A stretch of 64,000 bases of DNA from JACMLD01 sp039919885. Its GTDB lineage: Bacteria; Bacteroidota; Bacteroidia; Chitinophagales; Chitinophagaceae. The stretch spans positions 44,376-108,375 of the forward strand of contig JBDSEV010000066.1 of the NCBI GenBank assembly GCA_039919885.1, given 5' to 3'. The stretch's first letter is position 1, and each line of letters opens with the position of its first letter. The translations under genes and the position numbers were made by a program. This document shows positions 55,142 to 64,000 of this stretch, in pieces. A model generated the notes under the pieces. That model was not told the origin of the DNA and made no database searches. It saw nothing but the letters and a program-made list of their open reading frames with translations.

Positions 55142-57580
55142 TTATTTTGCGTTGATGATGATAGAAGCTGGCAAAAGGCTGCCGGCCGTTGCCTTTAACG
55201 ATATACTTCCTGGTCTTCCGCTGGATTGTATAACGGCAAGGCACATACCATTATATGCCTTTCGGTCAGATGATTTGAAAGACTCCATGCTTACGGGATT
55301 TCCATTGTCAGTACCTGCCACAAAACCATTTCCGCTTATTTCAAATTTTACGAGGTTGTCTGCATCGGGAACAAGGTTGCCGTTTTTATCTACCACTTTA
55401 GCAGTTATAAAAGAGAGGTCTGCGTTGCCGGCACCAATCGTATTTCTATCGGCCGACAAAACAATCGCTGCCGGGGCGCCGGCCGTATTAATAACCTGTT
55501 CCATTACTTTTTTTCCGTTCTTCCTGGATATGGCTTTTAATGTACCCGGCGCATAGGTTACCCGCCACATCACATGCAGGTCCTCTGCTTCTTTTTTCCT
55601 GGTGCCCAGTGATTTACCATTTAAAAAAAGCTCAACATCGTCTGCATTGTTGAAATACGCCCATACGTCAATTGTTTTACCTGGTGCCCAGTTCCAGTGC
55701 GGAAAAATATGGAGCATTGTTTTTTTAGTAAATAAACTTTGATAGAGATAATAAACGTCTTTAGGAAAACCCGCAAGATCTATGATGCCAAAATACGAAC
55801 TGCGGGCCGGCCACGGGTAAGGCGTTGGTTCACCGATATAATCAAAACCGGTCCAGATATACATGCCACTGACAAAATTATATTTCATCACTTCTTTCAA
55901 AGTTTCTTCATGCGTGGATCCCCACGGAGCGGAACAATTGTCGTACGCAGAGCAGGTCAGATCTGCATTGGCGTTAACAACAGGTATATCCCAGCGTAAT
56001 GGCCAGCGGCGGATACTGTCAGATGGCATATCATAATGACCGCGTGTTTGCAGCGCTGAAACAGTTTCCGTCGCAATAAACTTCTGACCCGGAAACTTCT
56101 GTGGAAATGTTTTATAATCCTGGTGATGGTAGTTAAACCCTACGAGGTCCAGCACGCCTGACTTATAAATCGCATTGTCCGGTGTAGCGTTGTTCAACGC
56201 AGAAGTAATTGGCCTGGTTGAATCAAGGGCCCTGACGATGGCTGCCAACGATCTGGCGATGGTGGTGCCGGAAGAATCTTTACCGTCTTTACCCGACCAC
56301 TGCTCTTGTATCTCGTTGCCGATGCTCCAGATAAATACCGACGGGTGGTTGCGATCCCGCTTTACCTGGTCAATCAAATCCTGTTTGTGCCATTCATCCC
56401 AGTTGAGGTGGTAATCAAATTTGTTTTTTTGTTTCTTCCAGATGTCAAACGCCTCGTCCATTACAATAAAGCCCATCCTGTCGCAGAGATCTAGCAACTC
56501 AGGCGCCGGCGGATTGTGCGCCGTGCGAATGCCATTGCACCCCATTCCCTTTAATATTTCCAGCTTGCGTTCCAGCGCCCTGGTATTAAGGGCTGCACCC
56601 AGGCAACCCAGGTCATGGTGATCACAAACGCCGATAATTTTAAGTGGTTTACCGTTCAGTGTGAAGCCGCTGTCAACACTAAAATTGAAATAACGTATTC
56701 CAAAACGTGTGCTGTACTCGTCCATCACCTTCCCGTTTACCAGCAACTGCGTAACGGCACTGTATAAATACGGACGTTCCACTGACCACAAATTTGGTTT
56801 TGCCACCGTGAAATGCTGGGCCATTTCCTTTATTCCGGGTACATTAAATTCAATGGGGACTGTCCTGGTTTGCACGGGTGTTCGCAGCTCGTCAAACACT
56901 GTTGTTTTTATGACAACGTTTGTGTATTTGTCGATCGTACTGTTCACCGCAATTTTTATGGCAACGGATGCGGATTGTTCGTTAACGGAAGGCGTGGTGA
57001 TACTGGTACCCCAATGATCAACATACACATTGTTTTCTGTTACCAGCCAAACATTGCGGTAGATACCAGAGCCACTGTACCAGCGCGAATTGGGCTGCTG
57101 GCTGTTATCAACCTTAACGACTATTGCATTAATCTGTTTATTAAATTTTAACCAGGGTGTCAAATCATACCGGAATGAGATATATCCATTGGGTCGGATA
57201 CCGAGGGAATGGCCATTGATAAAAACCTCGCTGTTACAGTATACTCCATCAAAGTCTATGAAAACATGCTTGCCATCTGTACCGGCCGGTAATATAAATT
57301 TTTTTCGGTACCAGCCCAGGCCGCCACGCAATGCGCCGCCACCCGTGCCGGTTGGACTAGCTGAGTCGAACGGCAATTCAATACTCCAATCGTGCGGCAA
57401 CAACTGGTTGCGCCAGGACGCATCGTTAAAGTTTTCGTTCTGAACATCATTGGCTTCACCCAGGAAAAACTTCCACCCGGTATTGAACGAAATTTTTTCG
57501 GCATTGCCCTGCGCATTTATACTTAACACATTTACAATCGTTATCAGCAGGGCTATCACCGCCAGCAAAGTTTTTTTCAT
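55142..57580 (-). CDS. Glycoside hydrolase family 2 with C-terminal Ig-like domains
   Basis: 812 aa with a signal peptide ending SINAQ (~24). Sugar-binding domain (HDWSIELPFD, GWYRKKFILP), Ig-like domain, TIM barrel with the acid/base Glu in WSIGNEIQEQW (~425) and probable nucleophile Glu in FIATETVSALQTRGHYD, then WTGFDYIGEPTPYPWPARSS. C-terminal DUF4982-type and Ig-like domains (ADRNTIGAGNADLSFITAKV). A beta-galactosidase/glucuronidase-type enzyme. Paralogous in family, but not in detail, to the GH2 gene at 49.3 kb. Confidence 0.92.
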   Translation of the reverse strand: MKKTLLAVIALLITIVNVLSINAQGNAEKISFNTGWKFFLGEANDVQNENFNDASWRNQLLPHDWSIELPFDSASPTGTGGGALRGGLGWYRKKFILPAGTDGKHVFIDFDGVYCNSEVFINGHSLGIRPNGYISFRYDLTPWLKFNKQINAIVVKVDNSQQPNSRWYSGSGIYRNVWLVTENNVYVDHWGTSITTPSVNEQSASVAIKIAVNSTIDKYTNVVIKTTVFDELRTPVQTRTVPIEFNVPGIKEMAQHFTVAKPNLWSVERPYLYSAVTQLLVNGKVMDEYSTRFGIRYFNFSVDSGFTLNGKPLKIIGVCDHHDLGCLGAALNTRALERKLEILKGMGCNGIRTAHNPPAPELLDLCDRMGFIVMDEAFDIWKKQKNKFDYHLNWDEWHKQDLIDQVKRDRNHPSVFIWSIGNEIQEQWSGKDGKDSSGTTIARSLAAIVRALDSTRPITSALNNATPDNAIYKSGVLDLVGFNYHHQDYKTFPQKFPGQKFIATETVSALQTRGHYDMPSDSIRRWPLRWDIPVVNANADLTCSAYDNCSAPWGSTHEETLKEVMKYNFVSGMYIWTGFDYIGEPTPYPWPARSSYFGIIDLAGFPKDVYYLYQSLFTKKTMLHIFPHWNWAPGKTIDVWAYFNNADDVELFLNGKSLGTRKKEAEDLHVMWRVTYAPGTLKAISRKNGKKVMEQVINTAGAPAAIVLSADRNTIGAGNADLSFITAKVVDKNGNLVPDADNLVKFEISGNGFVAGTDNGNPVSMESFKSSDRKAYNGMCLAVIQSSGRPGSISLKATAGSLLPASIIINAK

Positions 57581-57676
57581 AATTTATATCCTTGTAAAAT
57601 AATGCAGTATGGCGCTACTTGCCCCGCTAAAATTAACCAAGTGTATGGATTAATACCTTTTCGCCCCGCATTTTAA

Positions 57677-60600
57677 TTACCGTTTGCTGTAAAAAAGAAT
57701 ACCATCATTGTTGCGCGCAACCAAAATCAATTTCTTGTTGCCAATTGTAGTAATTTCTTTGATATCACGGACTTCGCCGCCAGGCATAAAACCGGTCTGC
57801 AATGGTGGAACTACGACAAGCCTGGATGCATTACTCAGTAACACTGAACCATAGGATGCATCGTAACGGCCTTCATAAGGTAGTACACCGTAAAAATTGC
57901 CGGCGGCCAGTATGGTGGTATTATGGTCGTTGCCAAATTTATTGGTATAAAATGCAAAGACTGGCGACCATTGAGCCTGGGCCGGCAATTTTGCAACGCT
58001 GTATTTTCCTGCACCCTTGCTGGTTAGCAATATGGAGGAAAGTGTGCTGGCTGTTAACTTTTTTGACTGTTGCAGTTTATCACCGAAAATTTCATCCACC
58101 GTTTTACCTGCAAGGCTGGCATAATTTGCATACTGCTTGCGCATCAGTGCAGGCAATTGTTTCTCAATATCTTCTTTTCCGAGGAATGTATAATATTTCC
58201 CTTCTTTTTCAACTGCCATCACCTGGTCAAGCGCGCCATTGTTATCCCAGTCGCCAATAAACATTTCCAACGGGTATTGCTCACTTGCATGCAATTTTCC
58301 ATTCTCGCCCCAGTTGCCTACCAGCAAATCATCTATTCCGTCATTATTGAGGTCCGTGGCGTGTATCGTTGTCCACCACCCGGTTGTCTGTTGCAAGCCG
58401 GTCTCGGCGGTGCGGTTGACCAGTATTCCTTTTTCGTTTTTAAAAACACTGATGGGCATCCACTCTCCAACCAGTATAAGATCGGGCCAGTCATCTTTGT
58501 CGGTATCGGTCCACACCGCATCGGTTACCATACCGGCTTTGCGAAGACCCGGTGCCACGCGATCATCGGCCACCGAGAATTTTCCTTTGCCGTCGTTTAA
58601 CAGCAGGTAAGAAGCTGGAATATCGCCGTACCTGCCTGCTACCACCCTTCCACCCACAAACAAATCCAGGTCGCCATCGCGATCAAAATCCATTGCGATG
58701 GCTACTGATTTATTTCCGTATAACATCGGCAGGCCAATGGATTTTATAAAATTTCCCTTTCCATCATTGACGTATAACCGATCCAATATTGATTGATCCC
58801 GGCCTTCGGATTCATTGCCCCCGCTTACCACATACAAATCCTGATCGCCATCTCCATCGGCATCAAAGAAAAGCGCGTTTACATCTTCACAACCAGCATC
58901 TGCTGCAAATAGTGGTTGATTGGTAGCCAAAAATTTGCCCGCAGCTGTTTGCTGAAACAGGGCACCTGCCTGCCCTTTGGCGCCACATATATAAAAGTCT
59001 CCAAGACCATCCGCATTGATATCTGCTACAGCCAGCCGCGGCCCCTGTGTAGATACCATGTGCGGAATGAAAGCCTGCGTATTGAAATCAGTAAAATTAT
59101 TTTCACGGTGTTTGTAGGGAAGTGCTATACTACCGGTTACATCAATAAAACTGGCGGCCGTGTCATTGTTTGCTTCGATGGGAAACAGGGAATGACCACT
59201 AATAACTGCATTTTTATAAAAGACGGTTATGCGCTGATCGGCTTTTACGTCATTAAAAAATTGCGATTTGCCATCTGGCCAGCATACCTGCATTTGATCA
59301 ATTACAGAATCTTTGCCGGTACCAAAATGTATGTATTGCAGGGAGGCACTTTCAAATCCCTTGCTGGCATTGAGATAATCAACCTGTATTTTTCCAGAAC
59401 CATTTCGGTTGTTATCCATACCGTTTTGCCGGATGATCACTTTTGCCCCGATGGCAAATTTGTTTGAGGAATCACCTTTTAACTGCAGTTCCAGGAAATG
59501 ATTGTTGAGTTGCTGAACGGTATTGTTCCGGTAGATGCTGGCTGGTTCATTTAAATTATTAATGATGATATCGAGGTCGCCGTCATTGTCCAAATCGGCA
59601 CAGGCGGCACCGTTAGATAAACCCGCGTTACCAAAACCCCATTTTACAGACAAATCTGTAAAATGCAGGCTATCGCTCCCTTGAAAAATATAATTGCTGC
59701 GTTTTCCTTCTGGCATTTTACTGATGGCGGTAAGATCTGCAGAACGCCCGGTATCCGCTGCGCCCCTGCTGGAATAAAATTTTATAAAGTCCAGATCATT
59801 GGGTCTCCTTAGAATGCCATTGCTCACAAATAAATCTTTATTGCCGTCGTTGTCGAAATCTACCGCCAGGGGGCTCCAGCTCCAGTCAGTGGCAGCGATG
59901 CCGGCGTACAAGGCAAGATCGCTGAATTTTTTTCCACCGCCGGTGTTCAGCTGCAGGCAGTTCCGCGCATACTGGTGATAGTAACCGAACCCAAATTTGA
60001 AATTGTAAATATCCAATGGATCATCACCCCCGGATGATTTCAATACCTGCTCACTGGCTGGAAGCATGTCCAGCGTAATAATATCCTGCCAGCCATCATT
60101 GTTCATGTCTGCAATAGCGCTGCCCATGGAGAAGCGGCTCTCGTGCCCAAAAGCCGTGCGGTTGATTTCAGAGAAGCTGCCATTGCGGTTATTGATATAG
60201 TAATAATCATTCTCGTGAAAGTCGTTACTTACATAGATATCTTCCCAGCCATCATTGTTTACATCGGCTATGGCAACATTGAGCCCATAGCCTATTACGC
60301 TGCTGTAGATACCTGCTGCTTCCGTTACCGCTGTAAATTTTCTACCAGTTGCTGTATTATCGTTCCTGAATAATTTGTCGCCGCTTTTGTCGTCTCGCAC
60401 ATGCCGCATCGACGAATCACCATAACTTTTATTGGAATGAACAGAATGGTTTACAAGAAACATATCCAGGTCTCCATCGTGATCGTAATCAAAAAAAGCG
60501 GCCTGGGTATTGAATCCTTCAATGTCCAGACCGTAAGCCTGTGCCTTTTCCGTAAAACTGATATCGCCGGAAGGCATGCTGCCATTGTTAATGAAGAGTT

Positions 60601-61039
60601 CGTTTCTGCCGCGGAAATTTTTATAGCCACCCACTTCTGATACATATATATCCAGCAGTCCATCGTCGTTTACATCTGCCAGGGTCACCCCGGTTTTCCA
60701 GTTGCCCGCGCCCTGCACGCCGGCCTTTAACGTGATGTCCTCAAATTGAAAATTACCTTTATTAAGATACAGTTTATTGCTGCCCTGGTTAGAAATAAAA
60801 TAGATATCGGGTAGCCCGTCATTGTTAAGATCGCCAACTGCCACGCCTCCGCCATTGTAGTAATAGAGATAATCTAAAATGTTAAGTGTGTCGGTATCTG
60901 CAATGTTATTGGTAAAATTAATGCCGGTATGGCTCGTGGGTAGGGGTGTAAAAAGAGTTGGCGTATTGCCTGTTTTACTTGTGCAGGATGAAAATAATAT
61001 AAAAATCCATAACCAGTATAGTAGGCGTGTGCAATTCAT
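57677..61039 (-). CDS. VCBS/FG-GAP repeat lipoprotein with ASPIC/UnbV domain
   Basis: 1120 aa with a lipoprotein signal (LFSSC). Numerous FG-GAP/VCBS calcium-binding blades (VGDLNNDGLPDIYF, LADVNDDGLLDIYV, FFDYDHDGDLDMF, ADLDNDGDLDIII, ADINADGLGDFYI, DADGDGDQDLYVV), forming two propeller-like regions around an ASPIC/UnbV segment (~520-610, IGAKVIIRQNG ... VCWPDGKSQ). Surface exposed. Such proteins are frequent beside SusC/SusD and polysaccharide genes in Bacteroidota; function unproven, probably binding. Its C-terminus is homologous to the partial protein at the right edge. Confidence 0.9.
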   Translation of the reverse strand: MNCTRLLYWLWIFILFSSCTSKTGNTPTLFTPLPTSHTGINFTNNIADTDTLNILDYLYYYNGGGVAVGDLNNDGLPDIYFISNQGSNKLYLNKGNFQFEDITLKAGVQGAGNWKTGVTLADVNDDGLLDIYVSEVGGYKNFRGRNELFINNGSMPSGDISFTEKAQAYGLDIEGFNTQAAFFDYDHDGDLDMFLVNHSVHSNKSYGDSSMRHVRDDKSGDKLFRNDNTATGRKFTAVTEAAGIYSSVIGYGLNVAIADVNNDGWEDIYVSNDFHENDYYYINNRNGSFSEINRTAFGHESRFSMGSAIADMNNDGWQDIITLDMLPASEQVLKSSGGDDPLDIYNFKFGFGYYHQYARNCLQLNTGGGKKFSDLALYAGIAATDWSWSPLAVDFDNDGNKDLFVSNGILRRPNDLDFIKFYSSRGAADTGRSADLTAISKMPEGKRSNYIFQGSDSLHFTDLSVKWGFGNAGLSNGAACADLDNDGDLDIIINNLNEPASIYRNNTVQQLNNHFLELQLKGDSSNKFAIGAKVIIRQNGMDNNRNGSGKIQVDYLNASKGFESASLQYIHFGTGKDSVIDQMQVCWPDGKSQFFNDVKADQRITVFYKNAVISGHSLFPIEANNDTAASFIDVTGSIALPYKHRENNFTDFNTQAFIPHMVSTQGPRLAVADINADGLGDFYICGAKGQAGALFQQTAAGKFLATNQPLFAADAGCEDVNALFFDADGDGDQDLYVVSGGNESEGRDQSILDRLYVNDGKGNFIKSIGLPMLYGNKSVAIAMDFDRDGDLDLFVGGRVVAGRYGDIPASYLLLNDGKGKFSVADDRVAPGLRKAGMVTDAVWTDTDKDDWPDLILVGEWMPISVFKNEKGILVNRTAETGLQQTTGWWTTIHATDLNNDGIDDLLVGNWGENGKLHASEQYPLEMFIGDWDNNGALDQVMAVEKEGKYYTFLGKEDIEKQLPALMRKQYANYASLAGKTVDEIFGDKLQQSKKLTASTLSSILLTSKGAGKYSVAKLPAQAQWSPVFAFYTNKFGNDHNTTILAAGNFYGVLPYEGRYDASYGSVLLSNASRLVVVPPLQTGFMPGGEVRDIKEITTIGNKKLILVARNNDGILFYSKR

Positions 61040-61238
61040 GTTAGTGATGAATAATTTGGAACAAGCATTCTACCGGCAAAGGCTGTACGACTATTTTCAG
61101 CGCGGGCCCTGCATCTGATACAGTTGCATGTAGCAAGGACCGCGTGGGAACGTTGTTTTTTAATATCAGCCACAGCTGGTCCGTCACACAAAAATATTTT
61201 ATTGCACGAACACCCTACTTTGCAGCTCAAACTTTTTA

Positions 61239-62969
61239 TTACAGGTTTCCTTTTTTCAATTCGCTTACTGCAAAGTCCGCCGCTCTTGCTGTTAAAGCCA
61301 TGTATGTGAGTGATGGGTTCTGGCAGGCACTGGAAACCATTGCCGCGCCATCCGTTACAAAAACGTTTTGTGCGTCCCATACCTGGTTGTGGGCATTCAG
61401 CACAGATGTTTTAGGATCTTTACCCATGCGGGCGCTGCCCATTTCATGAATGCCCTGGCCAATATTATAATCTTTGTCCCACGTAGAAATATTTTTTACA
61501 CCTGCCGCTTCAAACATGGCGACGAGTTCTTTAATAATGTCTTTGCGCATTTTTAATTCGTTCTCCTTTAACCCTGCATCCATAGTAAGCACCGGAAGAC
61601 CCCACTTATCTTTCACCGTTTTGTTCAGCGAAATTTTGTTTTCATGGTACGGTAATATTTCCCCGAAACCAGTGGCACCAATGCTCCATCCACCCGGCTC
61701 TGTGAGTGCGTCTTTAAAGTTTCCGCCAATATTCATTTCTGCCACATCACGGCTCCAGCCATCGCGGCTGGCACTGCCCTGGTAACCGTACCCACGGAGA
61801 AAGTCGCGCTTGTCTCCGTAAAGATTAGCAAACCGGGTAATGTAAAATCCATTTGCCCTGCGACCATAATAATATTTGTCTTCATACCCCTCTACCGTTC
61901 CCTGCGCACCCAGCATGTAATGATGGTCCATAATATTGTGGCCGAGTTCACCACTGCTGCTACCGAGGCCATCGGGCCAGACATCAGTGGCAGAATTCAT
62001 AAGTACCCACGCACTGTTTAAAGCGGATGCATTCAGAAAAAGAATCTTTGAATGAAAAACGTACGTCTTATTGTTTTCTGCATCCAGCACTTCCACACCG
62101 GTTGCGTTCTTCGTATTCTTATCGTAAATAATTTTTGTAACGATGCTCCATGGGCGCACGGTAAGATTACCGGTAGCAAGGGCAGCCGGCAAAGTAGACG
62201 ACTGGGTGCTGAAGTAACCCCCAAAAGGACAGCCCTCCCAGCAACGGTTCCTGAACTGGCATTTTGTTCTGCCTGGTATGGCGGCCGTTAAATTGGCAAC
62301 GCGGCCGATAAACATACGACGTTGATCTTTGTACGCAGATTTAATCCTGGCGGCTACATCTTTTTCAACACAATTCAAATCCATGGGAGGGAGAAAGTGT
62401 CCGTCGGGCAAATGCGCAAGACCTTCCATTGAGCCGCTGATACCTGCGAACTTTTCTACATAATCATACCACGGCGCCATTTCTTTATAGCGAATAGGCC
62501 AGTCAACAGCAACCCCATCTTTCGCATTGGCTTCAAAATCAATATCACTTAAACGATAGCTCTGGCGGCCCCATAACAATGAACGCCCACCGAGCTGGTA
62601 ACTGCGCCACCACGCAAATGGCTGGGTTTGTACATAAGGAGATTCCTTTTCGTTTACCCAGGCATCCATGATTGCTTCCTGCGCGGCGGTACCATACATG
62701 GCCCAGTCCCTCGATATTACCGGGTTATCCGTTTTATATTTCAATGGAGCTCTTCCACGGTGGGTAAAATCCCATGGATCTTTATTGGCAGACGCATAGT
62801 CCTTTATGTGTTCATGCGGCCGGCCACGCTCCAGCATCAATACCTTCAAACCTTTTTCCGTTAGTTCCTTTGCTGCCCAGCCACCGCTGATACCAGATCC
62901 AATCACTATTGCATCAAAAGTATTCTCTGCTGCTGCTTTGTTGTTGAGATGTAATGAATCGCCTGGCAT
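61239..62969 (-). CDS. GMC family oxidoreductase (FAD-dependent sugar dehydrogenase-like)
   Basis: 576 aa. FAD dinucleotide motif IVIGSGISGGWAAKELTEKG (~20-40), LMLERG, the FAD contact LGGRSLLWGRQSYR, NRCWEGCPFGGYF (a Cys-rich segment typical of membrane/subunit-associated GMC sugar dehydrogenases), and C-terminal IHEMGSARMG and NPSLTYMALTARAADF with the catalytic-region His and Asn. No Tat or Sec signal in the first residues. Relatives oxidise sugar hydroxyls, including C3 of glucosides. It lies 78 bp after a DUF1080 gene, fitting a 3-keto-sugar step. No small (subunit 3) partner is adjacent. Confidence 0.92.
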   Translation of the reverse strand: MPGDSLHLNNKAAAENTFDAIVIGSGISGGWAAKELTEKGLKVLMLERGRPHEHIKDYASANKDPWDFTHRGRAPLKYKTDNPVISRDWAMYGTAAQEAIMDAWVNEKESPYVQTQPFAWWRSYQLGGRSLLWGRQSYRLSDIDFEANAKDGVAVDWPIRYKEMAPWYDYVEKFAGISGSMEGLAHLPDGHFLPPMDLNCVEKDVAARIKSAYKDQRRMFIGRVANLTAAIPGRTKCQFRNRCWEGCPFGGYFSTQSSTLPAALATGNLTVRPWSIVTKIIYDKNTKNATGVEVLDAENNKTYVFHSKILFLNASALNSAWVLMNSATDVWPDGLGSSSGELGHNIMDHHYMLGAQGTVEGYEDKYYYGRRANGFYITRFANLYGDKRDFLRGYGYQGSASRDGWSRDVAEMNIGGNFKDALTEPGGWSIGATGFGEILPYHENKISLNKTVKDKWGLPVLTMDAGLKENELKMRKDIIKELVAMFEAAGVKNISTWDKDYNIGQGIHEMGSARMGKDPKTSVLNAHNQVWDAQNVFVTDGAAMVSSACQNPSLTYMALTARAADFAVSELKKGNL

Positions 62970-63047
62970 ATGTTTCTGTTAAAATGAACAATATATGATA
63001 CGGGCACTATAGCAAATGTTTATAATGCCCCGCTTTACAAGTAGCCG

Positions 63048-63719
63048 CTATAATACAGACAACGCTATTTTCCGATAGTAAATTTCTGCACCTTCCGACT
63101 GAATAATTATCCTGCCATTGGTAAGACTGGCATCTGTGGCTTCGTTTACCACTTTACCGTTAACGATGTGCGTTAGTTTGCCATGGTCTGCAATTACTTC
63201 CACCCTGTTCCACTCCCCCACTGGCTTTTCAGCGTCCAGCTTCTTTTTAGAACTGGCAAAGTTTTTTGGAACCGTGCGCATGCCATCCACCACAATTGTG
63301 GCACTATCAATCATCCAAAAATCGCCAATGTCTGTTTCCTGTATCTGGCACTCAATACTTTTTGGCCATACCGTATCCTTTTTCAGCTGCACAAAATATA
63401 AAATTCCATTGTCCCTTTTAGTAGTGTCTGCGTCTCTGGGCGGCCATTTCTTAGTGCCCCAGCGGCATTCTACCACCAGGTGAAAATTGTTATACTCCTT
63501 ATCCGTGCAGATGTACCCAAATTCTTTTCCGGAAATATGCAGTATACCATCCTCCACCGAAAATATCTTATCAGGATCATTGTTTATCCCTTTCGATGTC
63601 AGAAAACTATGCCAGCCGCTTAAATCTTTGCCATTGAACAATGGCGTCATATTTTTTGACTGTTGTGCGCTTGCATCCAGGCAAACCAGCAAACAACACC
63701 AGGCGATTATTTGTTTCAT
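63048..63719 (-). CDS. DUF1080 protein (3-keto-disaccharide hydrolase family)
   Basis: 223 aa with a signal peptide ending DASAQQ (~19). Family motifs: TPLFNGKDLSGWHSF, ILHISGKEFGYICTDKEY, NFHLVVECRWG, RDNGILYFVQ, KSIECQIQE, GEWNRVEVIADHGKLTHIVNG and GRIIIQSEGAEIYYRKI. A concanavalin-like jelly roll; characterised relatives split 3-keto-glycosides. Exported. It lies upstream of the GMC oxidoreductase and 26 bp downstream of the VCBS gene, so probably one transcript. Confidence 0.93.
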   Translation of the reverse strand: MKQIIAWCCLLVCLDASAQQSKNMTPLFNGKDLSGWHSFLTSKGINNDPDKIFSVEDGILHISGKEFGYICTDKEYNNFHLVVECRWGTKKWPPRDADTTKRDNGILYFVQLKKDTVWPKSIECQIQETDIGDFWMIDSATIVVDGMRTVPKNFASSKKKLDAEKPVGEWNRVEVIADHGKLTHIVNGKVVNEATDASLTNGRIIIQSEGAEIYYRKIALSVL

Positions 63720-63745
63720 GCAGCAATCGTTTTTATCAAACTTAC

Positions 63746-64000
63746 TTATTTCAACAGGTTATAAAATTTTGGTGCTTCGTTGTTCATCGCAAAAATGGTA
63801 AGCTTCTTTTTTCCTGTTTTAATTTCCAGGATATCGCGTACCTGTCCTTTGACCAATATACCACTTTGCTTTTCATTTACGGCGTTAAAGTTTCCGTTGC
63901 CGTCGCCTTTTAGCAGCAGGCCATAACTTGCATCGTATATACCGGCCTCCGGTTTGCTCTGGTAAAAATTACCACCCAGCAAAATGTCCTGCTTCCCGTC
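63746..64000 (-). CDS. VCBS/ASPIC protein, C-terminal end (runs off the right edge)
   Basis: The last 84 codons are in the window. The segment LLGGNFY-like MLGGNFYQSKPEAGIYDASYG, then VRDILEIKTGKKKLTIFAMNN and KFYNLL, aligns with the C-terminus of the 1120-aa VCBS protein at 57.7 kb (AAGNFYGVLPYEGRYDASYG, VRDIKEITTIGNKKLILVARNN). It is therefore a second member of that family. First known gene of the minus-strand block. Confidence 0.85.
   Translation of the reverse strand, partial: DGKQDILLGGNFYQSKPEAGIYDASYGLLLKGDGNGNFNAVNEKQSGILVKGQVRDILEIKTGKKKLTIFAMNNEAPKFYNLLK

Overview
The window looks like a chromosomal segment of a Bacteroidota bacterium, most likely a soil or freshwater member of the Chitinophagaceae. 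The evidence is: a type IX secretion C-terminal domain, DUF5916/CBM9 outer-membrane proteins, ASPIC/VCBS lipoproteins, GIN-domain lipoproteins, the four-gene ligase-associated DNA-repair set, a eukaryotic-type citrate synthase, few Shine-Dalgarno-like leaders, and TAnnTTTG promoter elements close to start codons. The genus is inference. No rRNA, canonical tRNA, CRISPR array, phage or full-length insertion sequence was seen.

Layout. 1-7.8 kb: the 5' end of a glucosidase-like gene, an N-acetylmuramoyl-alanine amidase, a MarR regulator with an acyl-CoA dehydrogenase, a secreted SGNH hydrolase, a membrane glycosyltransferase and a lone DppC-type permease. 7.8-12.7 kb: a lipoprotein, an Lrp regulator, a free-standing tRNA-like RNA with its own terminator (8890-9109), RidA, an AraC regulator, a DUF983 protein, and a 1 kb gene-free block with a 270-bp tandem repeat. 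12.7-24.9 kb: an M28 peptidase, a YXWGXW lipoprotein followed by a 96-bp MITE-like element, a YiaA protein, the divergent alpha-2-macroglobulin/PbpC pair, and two tandem GIN-domain lipoproteins. 25-37.3 kb: guaA, a solute-binding protein, and the ligase-associated repair cluster (exonuclease, ligase, DEXH helicase, PdeM). That cluster is interrupted by a dihaem cytochrome c and a small membrane protein, and ends with an overlapping histone-deacetylase-like gene. 37.3-47.7 kb: a DUF5916 protein, an XRE/S24 regulator, surE with a small membrane protein, a glycine-zipper lipoprotein, a CocE/NonD hydrolase, citrate synthase and YceI.

47.8-64 kb is a single minus-strand block for carbohydrate use: a beta-helix protein, two GH2 enzymes, an alpha/beta hydrolase, a GH9 endoglucanase, a large VCBS/ASPIC lipoprotein, a GMC oxidoreductase, a DUF1080 (3-keto-glycoside hydrolase-type) protein and the 3' end of a second VCBS protein. 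It reads as an oxidative and hydrolytic plant-polysaccharide locus, with no SusC/SusD in the window.

Points most worth a second look are the tRNA-like RNA with a ~100-nt structured insert where the variable arm should be, the single-base frame disruption at the start of the ligase-associated helicase, the cytochrome inside the DNA-repair cluster, and the GMC + DUF1080 + VCBS pairing.
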